NCBI GenBank assembly: GCA_963702705.1
Contig: CAVPDR010000002.1
Span: forward strand, 1,054,001-1,118,000
DNA: 64,000 bases
Direction: 5' to 3'
From: VRUE01 sp963702705
GTDB taxonomy: Bacteria > Actinomycetota > Thermoleophilia > Solirubrobacterales > 70-9
Shown here one piece after another: positions 9,272-16,458 of this stretch. Under the pieces are notes generated by a model, which was given only the letters and a program-made list of their open reading frames with translations, had not been told where the DNA came from and searched no databases. Within the stretch, counting starts at the first letter, position 1, and every line of letters starts with the position of its first letter. The translations under genes were made by a program, and so were the position numbers.

Positions 9272-10465
9272 CTAAACCAACGTGTGCTGAAGGACGACGC
9301 CGACAATCCCGGCAACGGCCATCACGTAGACGACGGTCAGCTTCGAGTGCCAGCGGTTCAACGCCGCGAACGCACCGAGCGCAATCAGGGCCGTGTACAC
9401 GTCCGTAACGCTGGTTTCGAGGATCGTCACCGTGACCGCCGCGATCAGCCCGATCACCGCCGCCGCGACCCCGAGCAGAAAGGGGTGAAGGCGCTCGTTC
9501 TCGGAAACCGCGACTAGCTGGCGGTGGAGGAAGATCGGGAAGACAAAGGCGGGGATGAAGATGCCGAGAGTCATCACCAGGGCGCCACCGAGACCTCCGG
9601 CGATGTAGCCGACGAAGGTCGAGAAGATGATCAGCGGGGCGGGCAGGATGCCGCCCATCGCCAGGCCGTCGTTGAACTGAGCGCTGCTCAGCCAGTGGTG
9701 GTTTTCGACGGCGGCCTCGCGCAGGAAGGGGATCACGGTGTAGGCACCGCCGAAGGTGAGCAGCCCCGCCTTCAATCCCTCGAAGAAGATCGTCGCTGTC
9801 AGCGAGACGGTGATGGCCCCGGTGGCGACTGCGAGGAGTGCCAAGGGCGTTATGGCGAAGCTGTTTGCCCGGTGAGTCCAGCGCCGCCCGTTCGTCCACA
9901 GCTCATAGGCAATGCCGCCACCGAGCAGGATCAAGACGAAGGTGATGCCCACCCAAAGGGTCAGGGCGAAGCCAACGACCGCGATGATCGCCAGCGGCAC
10001 GTCTGAGATAAAGGATTTGCTGAGCCGAACCAGGGCGCGGGCGACCAGCGCCCCGACCGCCGCCGTCAGCCCGTAGAAGAGGCCGTGCAGGTGGCCGGCA
10101 AGGTTGGCCTCGACATAGAGGATCGAGAGGCCGAGCATGAGGATGAAGCCCGGCAGCATGAAGCCGAGACCGGCGAGGAACCCGCCGAGCTTGCCGCCGC
10201 GCAAGCGGCCGAAGTAGACACAAAGCTCGTGGGCCTCCGGGCCGGGAAGGATTTGGTAGACGGCGAGCAGCTTCTTGAAGCTCCACTCGGAGATCCACAT
10301 TTCTTCATCGACGCACTCGCGCTTGATCATCGCGATCTGCGCAGCCGGCCCGCCCCAGGCGAGACAGCCGAACTTGAGAAAGCGAATGAAGATCGAGCCG
10401 GGGGAATCCTGCGCCGAGTTCGAAGGGGTCGGCGGCTCCACGGCGCTGGCGTCGGTGGCGGCCAT
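9272..10465 (-). CDS. chrA: Chromate transporter, two-domain CHR family
   Basis: The 397-residue membrane protein has the duplicated CHR layout. The first half carries LAWGGPAAQIAMIKREC, the hallmark loop with GGP, followed by LLAVYQILPGPEAHELCVY. The second half repeats it as LTFGGAYTVIPFLREAAV followed by DGLAMGGILPAPLIIF. Bidomain CHR proteins of about 400 residues export chromate across the cytoplasmic membrane, driven by the proton gradient, which gives chromate resistance. It starts 17 bases after the cation-efflux gene on the same strand and is probably the second gene of that unit. GTG and ATG choices at the 5' end could shorten the N-terminus, which is a Ser/Pro-rich soluble leader of about 25 residues. 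Confidence 0.92.
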   Translation of the reverse strand: MAATDASAVEPPTPSNSAQDSPGSIFIRFLKFGCLAWGGPAAQIAMIKRECVDEEMWISEWSFKKLLAVYQILPGPEAHELCVYFGRLRGGKLGGFLAGLGFMLPGFILMLGLSILYVEANLAGHLHGLFYGLTAAVGALVARALVRLSKSFISDVPLAIIAVVGFALTLWVGITFVLILLGGGIAYELWTNGRRWTHRANSFAITPLALLAVATGAITVSLTATIFFEGLKAGLLTFGGAYTVIPFLREAAVENHHWLSSAQFNDGLAMGGILPAPLIIFSTFVGYIAGGLGGALVMTLGIFIPAFVFPIFLHRQLVAVSENERLHPFLLGVAAAVIGLIAAVTVTILETSVTDVYTALIALGAFAALNRWHSKLTVVYVMAVAGIVGVVLQHTLV

Positions 10466-10482
10466 GATCGGGGCGGCGGAGG

Positions 10483-11268
10483 CTAGTGGGAATGCGAATG
10501 TGAGTGGGAATGTGAGTGGCGTACCGTCCGCCAGGAATCCCAGGTGATCTTGAGGATGACGGCTGTGATCGCGAGGCCAATCAGCGGGTCCGCTATCGGC
10601 AGGCCAACCGCGACGACGGCAGCGGTGGCGACCACGGCAAGGCTGACGTAGGAATCGGCGCGAGCGTGATTGCCATCAGCGATCAGAGCCGGGCTATCGA
10701 GGCGTTTGCCGGCGCGGGTTCGGATCTGAGCAGCGATCCAGTTCCCGCCGAAGCCGATCAGGCCAGCGGCGGCCAATGCGAGAAGGTGGGTCGGCGCCTG
10801 GGGGTGGATCAGCCGCGAAATGGCCTCGACGCCGGCAACGCAGGCCGAGACAAAGATCGTCGCCACCACGAATAGCCCCGCCCAGCGCTCTGCCCGAGCA
10901 GAGCGCAGCAGAAAGGCGGCACCGAGCGGGATTGCAGTGCTTGCGTCACCGAAATTGTGGATCAGGTCTGCGAGCAGGGCGACGCTGCCACTGGCGATGA
11001 AGATGGCCAACTGGGCGCCAGCCGCGAGCGCGAGGATGGCCAGTGACAGGCCGACCGCCCGTAGTCCCTCCCGCGAGCGTTTGATGCTCTCGTCAATCAG
11101 GCCGTGTGAATGGCCGTGGCCGCCGTGGTGGTGATCGTGTTCGTGGCGCTGCGAACCCGGCTCGGGCTCATGGGTGTGAGGGCCATGGTGGTGATGAGAA
11201 TGGCTAAGGCCATCCCCGTGGCGGTGGCGGTCACCGCCGAGGTGTTCGTAGGTGAGCGTCTGACCCAT
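10483..11268 (-). CDS. Cation diffusion facilitator with His-rich termini
   Basis: A 261-residue CDF/ZitB/DmeF-type transporter that exports divalent metals such as zinc, cobalt or nickel by proton antiport. The two metal-site helices are visible as ALLADLIHNFGDAS and DGNHARADSYVSL, each with the HxxxD pattern. The N-terminal ~55 residues form a histidine-rich metal-sensing or chelating loop (SHSHHHHGPHTHEPEP and HDHHHGGHGHSHG). The protein ends in five HS repeats instead of the usual cytoplasmic ferredoxin-like domain, so it is shorter than the ~300-residue norm. The final HS codons are a short DNA repeat (10488-10518). First gene of an island operon with chrA. Confidence 0.92.
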   Translation of the reverse strand: MGQTLTYEHLGGDRHRHGDGLSHSHHHHGPHTHEPEPGSQRHEHDHHHGGHGHSHGLIDESIKRSREGLRAVGLSLAILALAAGAQLAIFIASGSVALLADLIHNFGDASTAIPLGAAFLLRSARAERWAGLFVVATIFVSACVAGVEAISRLIHPQAPTHLLALAAAGLIGFGGNWIAAQIRTRAGKRLDSPALIADGNHARADSYVSLAVVATAAVVAVGLPIADPLIGLAITAVILKITWDSWRTVRHSHSHSHSHSH

Positions 11269-11601
11269 CGTCGCTGTCGACTGAGATTAACCGCGGACAT
11301 TGCAAGCGCCAAGCACCTCCCCGAAGGACCCGGACCCCTCCCCCGACCTACCCACAAAGCCAGCGCCGCGAGAGCGGCAGTCAAGGGCGCGAAGCGCCCG
11401 ACCCCGGAGGGGTTGACGGCCGCGAGCGCGGCGCTTCAATCGAACGGGTCGGAGTACTCATCGCCCAATGCTGAAGCCTCGCTCGGCATTCCCGGTCCTC
11501 TGCTTAGTCTTAGCTAGCTGTAGTTCCTAACAACGTTGTTCATCCGGGCCTCCTTGAAGGCTGGGGGTGTCGAAGCCACCACCCAACAAGGAGGACACCG
11601 G
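11269..11601. promoter_or_regulatory. Divergent regulatory region between the cation-efflux gene and hicA
   Basis: No convincing gene is seen in these 333 bases, although open frames exist by composition. A perfect 12-bp palindrome AACAACGTTGTT lies at 11529-11540, a plausible HicB operator position about 60 bases before hicA. Just before hicA, GGTGTC (near 11566) can pair with GACACC (11593-11598), which includes part of the ribosome site, so translation of the toxin could be dampened by a hairpin. The 15-mer beginning TAGTTCCTAACAACG at 11521 recurs exactly at 48249. Confidence 0.45.
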
Positions 11602-11862
11602 ATGAAGATCCACGCTAACGCCCGCACCTGCCCGAACAGCCGCAAGCTGCTGGTCAAGCGCCTGCTGGCGATCCTGGAACGCAAGCCGCTGAGCTACCGC
11701 GTATCGCGGCAGTCGGGATCGCATCGCCGGATGGAGGCTCCGGGTCGGCCCTCGCTGACTTTCGCCTTCCACGACAACGCGACGGTCCCCTCCGGCCTGG
11801 TCCGCAAGGTTCTCGTCAGAGACGTTGGACTTGCCGAGGACGAGGCCCGGAAGCTACTCTGA
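11602..11862 (+). CDS. hicA: HicA-type mRNA interferase toxin
   Basis: The 86-residue protein has a double-stranded-RNA-binding-like HicA fold. An N-terminal helix (LLVKRLLAILER) leads to the catalytic stretch SRQSGSHRRMEA, with the conserved GSH histidine. A strand (SLTFAFHDN) and the final region VPSGLVRKVLVRDVGLAED follow, matching the HicA LARKILKDLGI end. The toxin cleaves mRNA when HicB is lost. ATG at 11602 follows AAGGAGG at a good distance; an upstream in-frame start at 11536 lacks such a site. It is about 25 residues longer than minimal HicA at its N-terminus. The gene pair is island cargo and probably stabilises it. Confidence 0.85.
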   Translation: MKIHANARTCPNSRKLLVKRLLAILERKPLSYRVSRQSGSHRRMEAPGRPSLTFAFHDNATVPSGLVRKVLVRDVGLAEDEARKLL

Positions 11863-11875
11863 CTTGGAGGATCTA

Positions 11876-12073
11876 ATGGAAACCGTGCGCGTCATCTACC
11901 ACCACGAAGCCGACGGCTGGTGGGCCGAGTCGCCCGACGTAGAGGGCTGGTCCGCCGCTGGCGACACCTACGCTGAGGTGGTCAAGCTCGCGGAAGAGGG
12001 CATCCCGTTCGCCTTGGAGCATCCTGCCGAGCTGGAGCACTACGTTCCGGCTGGCGAGCGCGCTCCTGCCTGA
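11876..12073 (+). CDS. hicB: HicB-type antitoxin, short form
   Basis: A 65-residue protein reading VRVIYHHEADGWWAESPDVE then GWSAAGDTYAEVVKLAEEG. This is the partial RNase-H fold of HicB that covers the HicA active site. ATG at 11876 follows TTGGAGG and lies 13 bases after the hicA stop, so the two are co-translated. There is no C-terminal helix-turn-helix or ribbon-helix-helix domain. Autoregulation would therefore need another DNA-binding route, or the palindrome at 11529 is not used by this protein. Confidence 0.87.
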   Translation: METVRVIYHHEADGWWAESPDVEGWSAAGDTYAEVVKLAEEGIPFALEHPAELEHYVPAGERAPA

Positions 12074-12157
12074 TTACCGGGCGCGACTGTGACGCGGGTT
12101 GTGGCATGAAACCGGCAAACCGCTTGAACAAGCGGCATCCCGCATCACTCACCTGAC

Positions 12158-12244
12158 CTTGAAAACCGGCAGGCGTCTAACGGCGTCTCGAGGGTTCGAA
12201 TCCTCCCCTCCGCTTATAGGGCTAAATATGGCTTTCTAGAGCAG
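12158..12244 (+). repeat. Right attachment-site repeat, decayed tRNA-Ser 3' half
   Basis: This stretch copies the anticodon arm, variable arm, T arm, acceptor 3' strand and ~30 downstream bases of tRNA-Ser(UGA). Two single-base losses in the T and acceptor strands make it non-functional. The variable-arm stem differs from the intact gene by paired changes (GACATC/GGTGTC against GGCGTC/GGCGTC), so the copy seems to come from a tRNA-Ser of another lineage, not from a recent local duplication. Confidence 0.82.
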
Positions 12245-12349
12245 GCGCTTTGCCTTCATCGTGGGAACCGGCTCACGTCGCGAACCCGGTGCCGCGGCGC
12301 TTGAGGCGCAGACCGGTGACCCCAGCCAGGGGTGCCATAGGATTGCGCC

Positions 12350-12751
12350 GTGCCGTTCACTCTCAGGAACCTCAAGGAGGATCTGGAGGATGTCGGGCCC
12401 AGGTTCGACGGTGCGCCGGACCTGGAGTTCCGCTTGGCGACCCAGGCGCTCGAGCTCGAGAGATCCGGCCTGGGCTACCAGCGCGTCCCGCCCGGCTATC
12501 GCTTTCCGTACGGCCACACGCACAAGAAGCAGGAGGAGGTCTACGTGGTCCTGCGCGGGAGCGGGCGGATGAAGCTCGATGACGAGATCGTCGAGCTCAA
12601 GGAATGGGACGCGGTGCGCGTCGCGCCCGGTACGTGGCGAGGCTACGAGGCCGGGCCGGAGGGCCTCGAGATCCTCGTCATCGGCGCGCCCAATCTCGGT
12701 GAGGATCCGCGCGAGGACGTCCATGGCCGGCGCGACTGGTGGGCTGACTAG
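12350..12751 (+). CDS. Cupin-domain protein
   Basis: The 133-residue single-cupin protein has motif 1 visible as YGHTHKKQEEVYVVLRGSG (two His, one Glu for metal binding) and motif 2 around EWDAVRVAPGTWRGYEAG, where the usual histidine is replaced. Single-domain cupins of this size bind metals and small ligands or act as isomerases; no specific reaction can be given. Start is GTG at 12350. The gene lies between two decayed tRNA-Ser fragments (12158-12244 and 12758-12798), so it may have arrived in a separate insertion. Confidence 0.85.
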   Translation: MPFTLRNLKEDLEDVGPRFDGAPDLEFRLATQALELERSGLGYQRVPPGYRFPYGHTHKKQEEVYVVLRGSGRMKLDDEIVELKEWDAVRVAPGTWRGYEAGPEGLEILVIGAPNLGEDPREDVHGRRDWWAD

Positions 12752-12757
12752 CGCCAG

Positions 12758-12798
12758 AACCGGCGGGCGTCTGGGAGCTCAAATCCTCCCCCGCCGCC
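12758..12798 (+). repeat. Third, strongly decayed tRNA-Ser 3' fragment
   Basis: AACCGGCGGGCGTCT followed by a GGG...AATCCTCCC block aligns to the anticodon, variable and T-arm segment of the repeat at 12158-12244, with about 13 bases lost in the variable arm. It begins seven bases after the cupin stop codon. Confidence 0.55.
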
Positions 12799-12812
12799 TT
12801 TTGACAGTGGAA

Positions 12813-12835
12813 GGGCGGCGCCAACTGCGCCGCCC
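12813..12835. terminator. GC-rich hairpin between convergent cupin and methyltransferase genes
   Basis: Perfect 9-bp arms GGGCGGCGC and GCGCCGCCC around a five-base CAACT loop. It lies downstream of both convergent genes; no U-tract. The remaining ~115 bases to the methyltransferase stop show nothing recognisable. Confidence 0.6.
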
Positions 12836-12952
12836 TCCCAGTCCATCGAGCAGCACCAGCGCCGACCAGGGCCCATGCGAAAAGACCCTGTGGCAAACCT
12901 GGTGCAACAGAGATGCTAAGGCTCCGGAATTTTTCACTAACTTGACGCTCGA

Positions 12953-13621
12953 TCAAGCAACGACAAGTGCAAGGCTGAATCCGTCGTGACCCTTGCTGCC
13001 GACGGTCTGGATCGTCGTCGCCTCGACCCTCGACTCGGCCGCGAGCACCTCGTGGAGCCGGCGCTGGGCCGGGATCGTCGGGTCGTCGCTTTCGGGGTCC
13101 GCGAGCCGGCCAAAGCGAACCACGTTGTCGCAGACGATCAGGCTGCCGGGGTGCGAGTGGTCAAGCGCCCAGGCGAAGTAGTCGGGCGTGTGGACCTTGT
13201 CGGCATCGATGAACGTCAGGTCGAACGGACCGGCGCCCTCCGCCTCGAGCCGGGGCAGCTGGTCGAGGGCCGGCCCCACGCGCACCTCTACGAGATCGCC
13301 CAGTCCTGCCCGCTCGATGTTCCCCCCGGCGACCTCGGCGTTGCGGGACTCCGCCTCCAAAGTGACGAGCCGGCCACCGTCGGCGATGGCGCGGCCCAGC
13401 CAGATCGTGCTGTAGCCGCCGAGGGTGCCGAACTCGAGGATCTGCCGCGCGCCGATCGACTTGGCCAGCAGGTACAGCAGCTTGCCCTGGGAGGGAGAGA
13501 CCTGAATCGCCGGCAACCCCGCTTCGTCGCTGGCTCGCAGCGCCGCCTCCAGCGCCTCGTCGTGAGGCGCCAGCAGGCCGGCTACGTACTCGTCGACCGC
13601 GGTCCAGGTCTCCTGCGACAC
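12953..13621 (-). CDS. SAM-dependent O-methyltransferase, class I (COMT-like)
   Basis: The 222-residue protein matches the small bacterial O-methyltransferase family related to catechol and caffeoyl-CoA O-methyltransferases. The SAM-binding motif is ILEFGTLGGYSTIWLGRA, the acidic end of strand 2 is LVTLEAE, and FDLTFIDADK is the metal/substrate aspartate motif. LIVCDNVVRFGR supplies the second metal-binding DN pair, and the C-terminus ends FSLALVVA. It methylates a hydroxyl, probably of a catechol-like compound, using Mg2+; the substrate is unknown. ATG at 13621 gives full length for the family. No frame damage. Confidence 0.92.
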   Translation of the reverse strand: MSQETWTAVDEYVAGLLAPHDEALEAALRASDEAGLPAIQVSPSQGKLLYLLAKSIGARQILEFGTLGGYSTIWLGRAIADGGRLVTLEAESRNAEVAGGNIERAGLGDLVEVRVGPALDQLPRLEAEGAGPFDLTFIDADKVHTPDYFAWALDHSHPGSLIVCDNVVRFGRLADPESDDPTIPAQRRLHEVLAAESRVEATTIQTVGSKGHDGFSLALVVA

Positions 13622-13684
13622 GCGAGAGGTCTATCAGGCGGTGCCGCGTGCAGGAAACCCCCCGCGGCGCCCGAACGTGCGGGG

Positions 13685-14431
13685 ATGGAGACGGCATCGC
13701 GCCGGGCGCGCAGGCGTGAGCGATGGGTGCAGCGAGCCGAGCGCGTCAGCGACGCCTTCGGGCTGGTCTTCGTCCTCGTGGTGATCACCTACGTCCTGGC
13801 CTCGCTGCTGGAGAACCGGGGCTGGACCTCGGTGGTTCTCACAATTGCGACGAGCGCGACCTCGGTGGTGGCGCTGACCAGCTCCCACGCGCGGGCCCCG
13901 GTCGTGCGCGTCGCCCTGGCGCTCTCGGTGCTGACGGTGGCGCTGGCCGCGATCGGCGCCGCCGCCGGCAACCACGACTGGCTCAACCTGGCGACGCTGA
14001 TCCAGGTATCGCTGCTGACGGTCGCGATGGCCGCGGTCCTGCACCGCGTCGTGATGTCGCCCGAGGTCGGCTCGCGCACGATCCTCGGCGCACTCAGCGT
14101 CTACGCCGTGCTCGGCATCCTCTTCACCTTCCTCTACGGCGTGATCGACCGCGTCCAGGGTGGCCCGTTCTTCGAAGGCCACGCCCACCCCGCCAGCTCG
14201 GACTTCCTCTTCTTCAGCTACACGACGCTGACCACGACCGGCTACGGCAACCTCGTCCCCGGCGGCCAGCCCGGGCGGCTGGTCTCCGGCCTGGAGATGA
14301 TGGCCGGGCAGATCTTCCTCGTCACTCTCGTCGCCGGCCTGGTCAGCCTCTGGCGGCCGGGCGAGGCGATCCGGCGCCGCCGCGAATCGAAGGCCCAGCC
14401 GGACAGCACCGAGCCCGGCTCGGCGAGCTGA
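13685..14431 (+). CDS. Two-pore-helix potassium channel-like membrane protein
   Basis: A 248-residue protein with six hydrophobic segments. The last two flank a pore loop that reads FFSYTTLTTTGYGNLVPGG near residue 182; TTTGYG is the K+ selectivity filter. The first four segments are not voltage-sensor-like, having few arginines, so it is best called an Ion_trans_2-type channel. It is expected in the cytoplasmic membrane, passing K+. Start ATG at 13685; longer frames run back into the divergent methyltransferase and are rejected. The convergent carotenoid oxygenase stop is only one base away. Confidence 0.88.
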   Translation: METASRRARRRERWVQRAERVSDAFGLVFVLVVITYVLASLLENRGWTSVVLTIATSATSVVALTSSHARAPVVRVALALSVLTVALAAIGAAAGNHDWLNLATLIQVSLLTVAMAAVLHRVVMSPEVGSRTILGALSVYAVLGILFTFLYGVIDRVQGGPFFEGHAHPASSDFLFFSYTTLTTTGYGNLVPGGQPGRLVSGLEMMAGQIFLVTLVAGLVSLWRPGEAIRRRRESKAQPDSTEPGSAS

Positions 14432-14432
14432 C

Positions 14433-15875
14433 CTAGCTGAAGTACTGCCCGTGAAAGCCGAAGGGGATGTGGTGGGGAACCCGGGCGCGACCCAGCTCCG
14501 ACATGTCGACGGCATCGAGGGCGAGCAGGTAGGAGCTCGCGGTTCCGGCGTCGAGGACGACCGAGAGCAGGACCCCGCCGTCCTCGGCCCCGTCGCGCCG
14601 CGGGTCGGGGACGAAGACCGGCTCGCCGGGGAAGGCGCCGGGCTCGTGCCACTCGACCGCCTGCCCGTTCTCGACGTCGATCTTGACCAGGCGGTCGAGA
14701 AATTCATCTTCCTCGCCAGTACCGGGCGCGCTGACGCCCCAGGTGTAGCGGTAGGGCTTGCCGTTGCGCTCGCGGTAGTCGATCCGCGGCAGCTCGAGGG
14801 GTGCGTCGCAGAGCTCTTCCTCGGCGACGCGGCCGCTGCCGAGATCGATCCGGTAGCGCAGTAGCCTGGCGACCGCGGCCGGAGGTGGCGGCGTCGAGCG
14901 CAGGCGCTCGAGGTAGAACGAGTCGACAATCGTCGCGTCGTCGTAGGCGGCCATGTCGATCGTCAGCTCTCCGTCGCGCTCGAAGGCGTTGACGTGGTGG
15001 AAGGAGAAGCGCGGCTCGGCCTCGTAGGAGCCGCGCAGCTCGCCGTCGTCACGGTCGAAGACGAGCACGCGCGTGCCGAGCTCCGGCTTCCAGCGGTAGT
15101 TCTCGATGAACGGCCGCCCGGAGAGCGCCAGGCTGAGCGGGTTGACGACGAGGGGAAAGGCGACCAGCACCGCGTAGCGCTCGGTGAGGGCGAAGCTGTG
15201 CATGTAGGAGGGTTCGCCGACGCGCTTGGAGGCGATCCGGCGCTGCGTCGTACGGTCGCGCTGGGCGAAGACCCGGTACTCGCTGCGAGGGCCGAAGTGG
15301 GTTACGTAAGCGACCATCTCGCCCCGCTCGGGATCGTGATGCGGATGGGCGGTGGCGTGAATTCCCGGCGGGCGGAAGGAGACGCCGAGCGTCTCCAGTG
15401 TCTCGGGGTCGAAGGACACCGGCAGCGGCAACTCGGTCATCGCCACGTATTCGTCGCCGAGGCGGGTGATGTTGACGTTGCAGTTATCGGTGATCGCCGG
15501 CCGGAAGAGGGTCGCCGCGCGGCGGAAGATCGAGCGGCACGGGTCGGTGGCGAACTCGCTGTAGGTGATCTTTTCCTCGCGCTCAACAGCCTCGTAGGCC
15601 TTGCCGCGCAGGAAGCGGTTGGCGTAGGAGACCGAGCCACCGCCGAAGGAGAATCTGTGCAGCATCGCCAGCCCGTCGAACCAGTGCTTGTAGCTCTGCT
15701 CGCCGACCTCGAACTTGGCCGGGCCGTTGCGCAGCAGAGTTCCGGTCAGCCACTCCGGGATCGCGCCCTCGACCGGCAGCGAGTCGAGCTCGACCTCGGC
15801 GTCGAGCGTCTCCAAGCCCTTCGAATAGCTGGGACGGGATACGGTCTGCGCCGTCGCCCCCATCGTCGTCTCCAT
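14433..15875 (-). CDS. Carotenoid cleavage oxygenase
   Basis: The 480-residue protein fits the RPE65/CCO seven-blade propeller family, which uses an Fe(II) held by four histidines to cleave carotenoid or stilbene double bonds with O2. Recognisable stretches are GTLLRNGPAKFEVG, HWFDGLAMLHRFSFGGG, PGIHATAHPHHDPERGE (first Fe histidine region), PSYMHSFALTERYAV, FSFHHVNAFERDGEL and the C-terminal HIPFGFHGQYF (last histidine). ATG at 15875 follows GGAAGGCGGAG; an upstream ATG at 15944 would cross the operator. It is divergent from the PadR gene with a shared palindrome between them, so PadR probably controls it. Products could be apocarotenals or retinal. Confidence 0.92.
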   Translation of the reverse strand: METTMGATAQTVSRPSYSKGLETLDAEVELDSLPVEGAIPEWLTGTLLRNGPAKFEVGEQSYKHWFDGLAMLHRFSFGGGSVSYANRFLRGKAYEAVEREEKITYSEFATDPCRSIFRRAATLFRPAITDNCNVNITRLGDEYVAMTELPLPVSFDPETLETLGVSFRPPGIHATAHPHHDPERGEMVAYVTHFGPRSEYRVFAQRDRTTQRRIASKRVGEPSYMHSFALTERYAVLVAFPLVVNPLSLALSGRPFIENYRWKPELGTRVLVFDRDDGELRGSYEAEPRFSFHHVNAFERDGELTIDMAAYDDATIVDSFYLERLRSTPPPPAAVARLLRYRIDLGSGRVAEEELCDAPLELPRIDYRERNGKPYRYTWGVSAPGTGEEDEFLDRLVKIDVENGQAVEWHEPGAFPGEPVFVPDPRRDGAEDGGVLLSVVLDAGTASSYLLALDAVDMSELGRARVPHHIPFGFHGQYFS

Positions 15876-15906
15876 CGCCTCTCCGCCTTCCAATAGTCTA
15901 GTTTGG

Positions 15907-15925
15907 ATGGTTAAAGAGATACCAT
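15907..15925. promoter_or_regulatory. Candidate PadR operator
   Basis: Inverted repeat ATGGT-N9-ACCAT between the divergent carotenoid oxygenase and PadR genes, 12 bases before the PadR start. PadR proteins bind dyads of this spacing (ATGT-N8-ACAT type). Confidence 0.6.
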
Positions 15926-15937
15926 TACCATCGCCAG

Positions 15938-16447
15938 ATGTCAAACGAGATCCGACTCACCCCCACCTCCTACATCGTGCTCGGCCTGCTCGAAGCGGCC
16001 GGCGAGGCGACCCCGTACGACCTCAAGCAGATGGTCGCCGTCAGCCTCGGCAACTTCTGGTCGCTCCAGCACGCCCAGCTCTACACCGAGCCCGAACGGC
16101 TGGCCGGGGCCGGATATCTGGAAGAGCGGCGCGAGGAAGGCGGCAGAAGGCGGCGGCACTACCGGGTCGCGGAGCGCGGCCGTGAGGCGCTGCGCGAATG
16201 GCTGGCCGAGCCGACGGCGGAGCTGACCGAGCTGCGCGATCTGGCCCTGCTCAAGGTCTTCTTCGGAGCCAAGCCGGAGGCAATCGCCGCCGCCCAGGTC
16301 CCCGCCCACAAGGCCCAGCTGGCCGAGTACGAGGCGTTGCAGGAGAGCGCGGGCGAGGACCTGCCCGAGGGCGCGCGCATCTCACTCGAAGCCGGGATCG
16401 AGGCCGAGCGCATCTGGGTCAGCTTCTGGTCGCGCCAGGCCGGCTAG
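15938..16447 (+). CDS. PadR-family transcriptional regulator
   Basis: The 169-residue protein has the winged helix-turn-helix of PadR in its first ~90 residues (YIVLGLLEAAGEATPYDLKQ, then FWSLQHAQLYTEPERLAGAG and the basic wing RREEGGRRRRHYRVAERGR). A C-terminal coiled-coil dimerisation domain follows (LRDLALLKVFFGAKPEAI, HKAQLAEYEALQE). PadR proteins are mostly repressors that release DNA on binding a small aromatic or hydrophobic ligand. Its divergent neighbour, the carotenoid oxygenase, is the natural target, and it probably represses itself too. The ATG at 15938 is the only start that keeps the full winged helix. Confidence 0.92.
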   Translation: MSNEIRLTPTSYIVLGLLEAAGEATPYDLKQMVAVSLGNFWSLQHAQLYTEPERLAGAGYLEERREEGGRRRRHYRVAERGREALREWLAEPTAELTELRDLALLKVFFGAKPEAIAAAQVPAHKAQLAEYEALQESAGEDLPEGARISLEAGIEAERIWVSFWSRQAG

Positions 16448-16458
16448 GCGCGGACCGC

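Larger units (their letters stand above)
9061..12244. mobile_element. Small genomic island at tRNA-Ser with metal-resistance genes and HicAB
   Basis: A 3.2-kb segment lies between an intact tRNA-Ser(UGA) and a decayed copy of its 3' half. It contains a cation-efflux gene, a chromate transporter gene and a hicA-hicB pair, all typical island cargo. Flanking duplication of a tRNA 3' end is the classic mark of tyrosine-recombinase integration. No complete integrase gene is present, so the element looks non-autonomous or decayed. Short CTGTGGCA repeats near the left end, and TGTGGCATGA near the right end at about 12100, may be recombinase arm sites. The lack of frameshifts here contrasts with the segments before and after. 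Confidence 0.75.

Noticed and set aside
9094..9315. Integrase 3' remnant on the minus strand next to tRNA-Ser
   Set aside because: The short frame (ends SQVRPDEAL) has no catalytic motif; it is only a possibility, so no gene was called.
11110..11517. Plus-strand open frame upstream of hicA
   Set aside because: It overlaps the His-rich 5' end of the cation-efflux gene antisense and shows no ribosome site or family.
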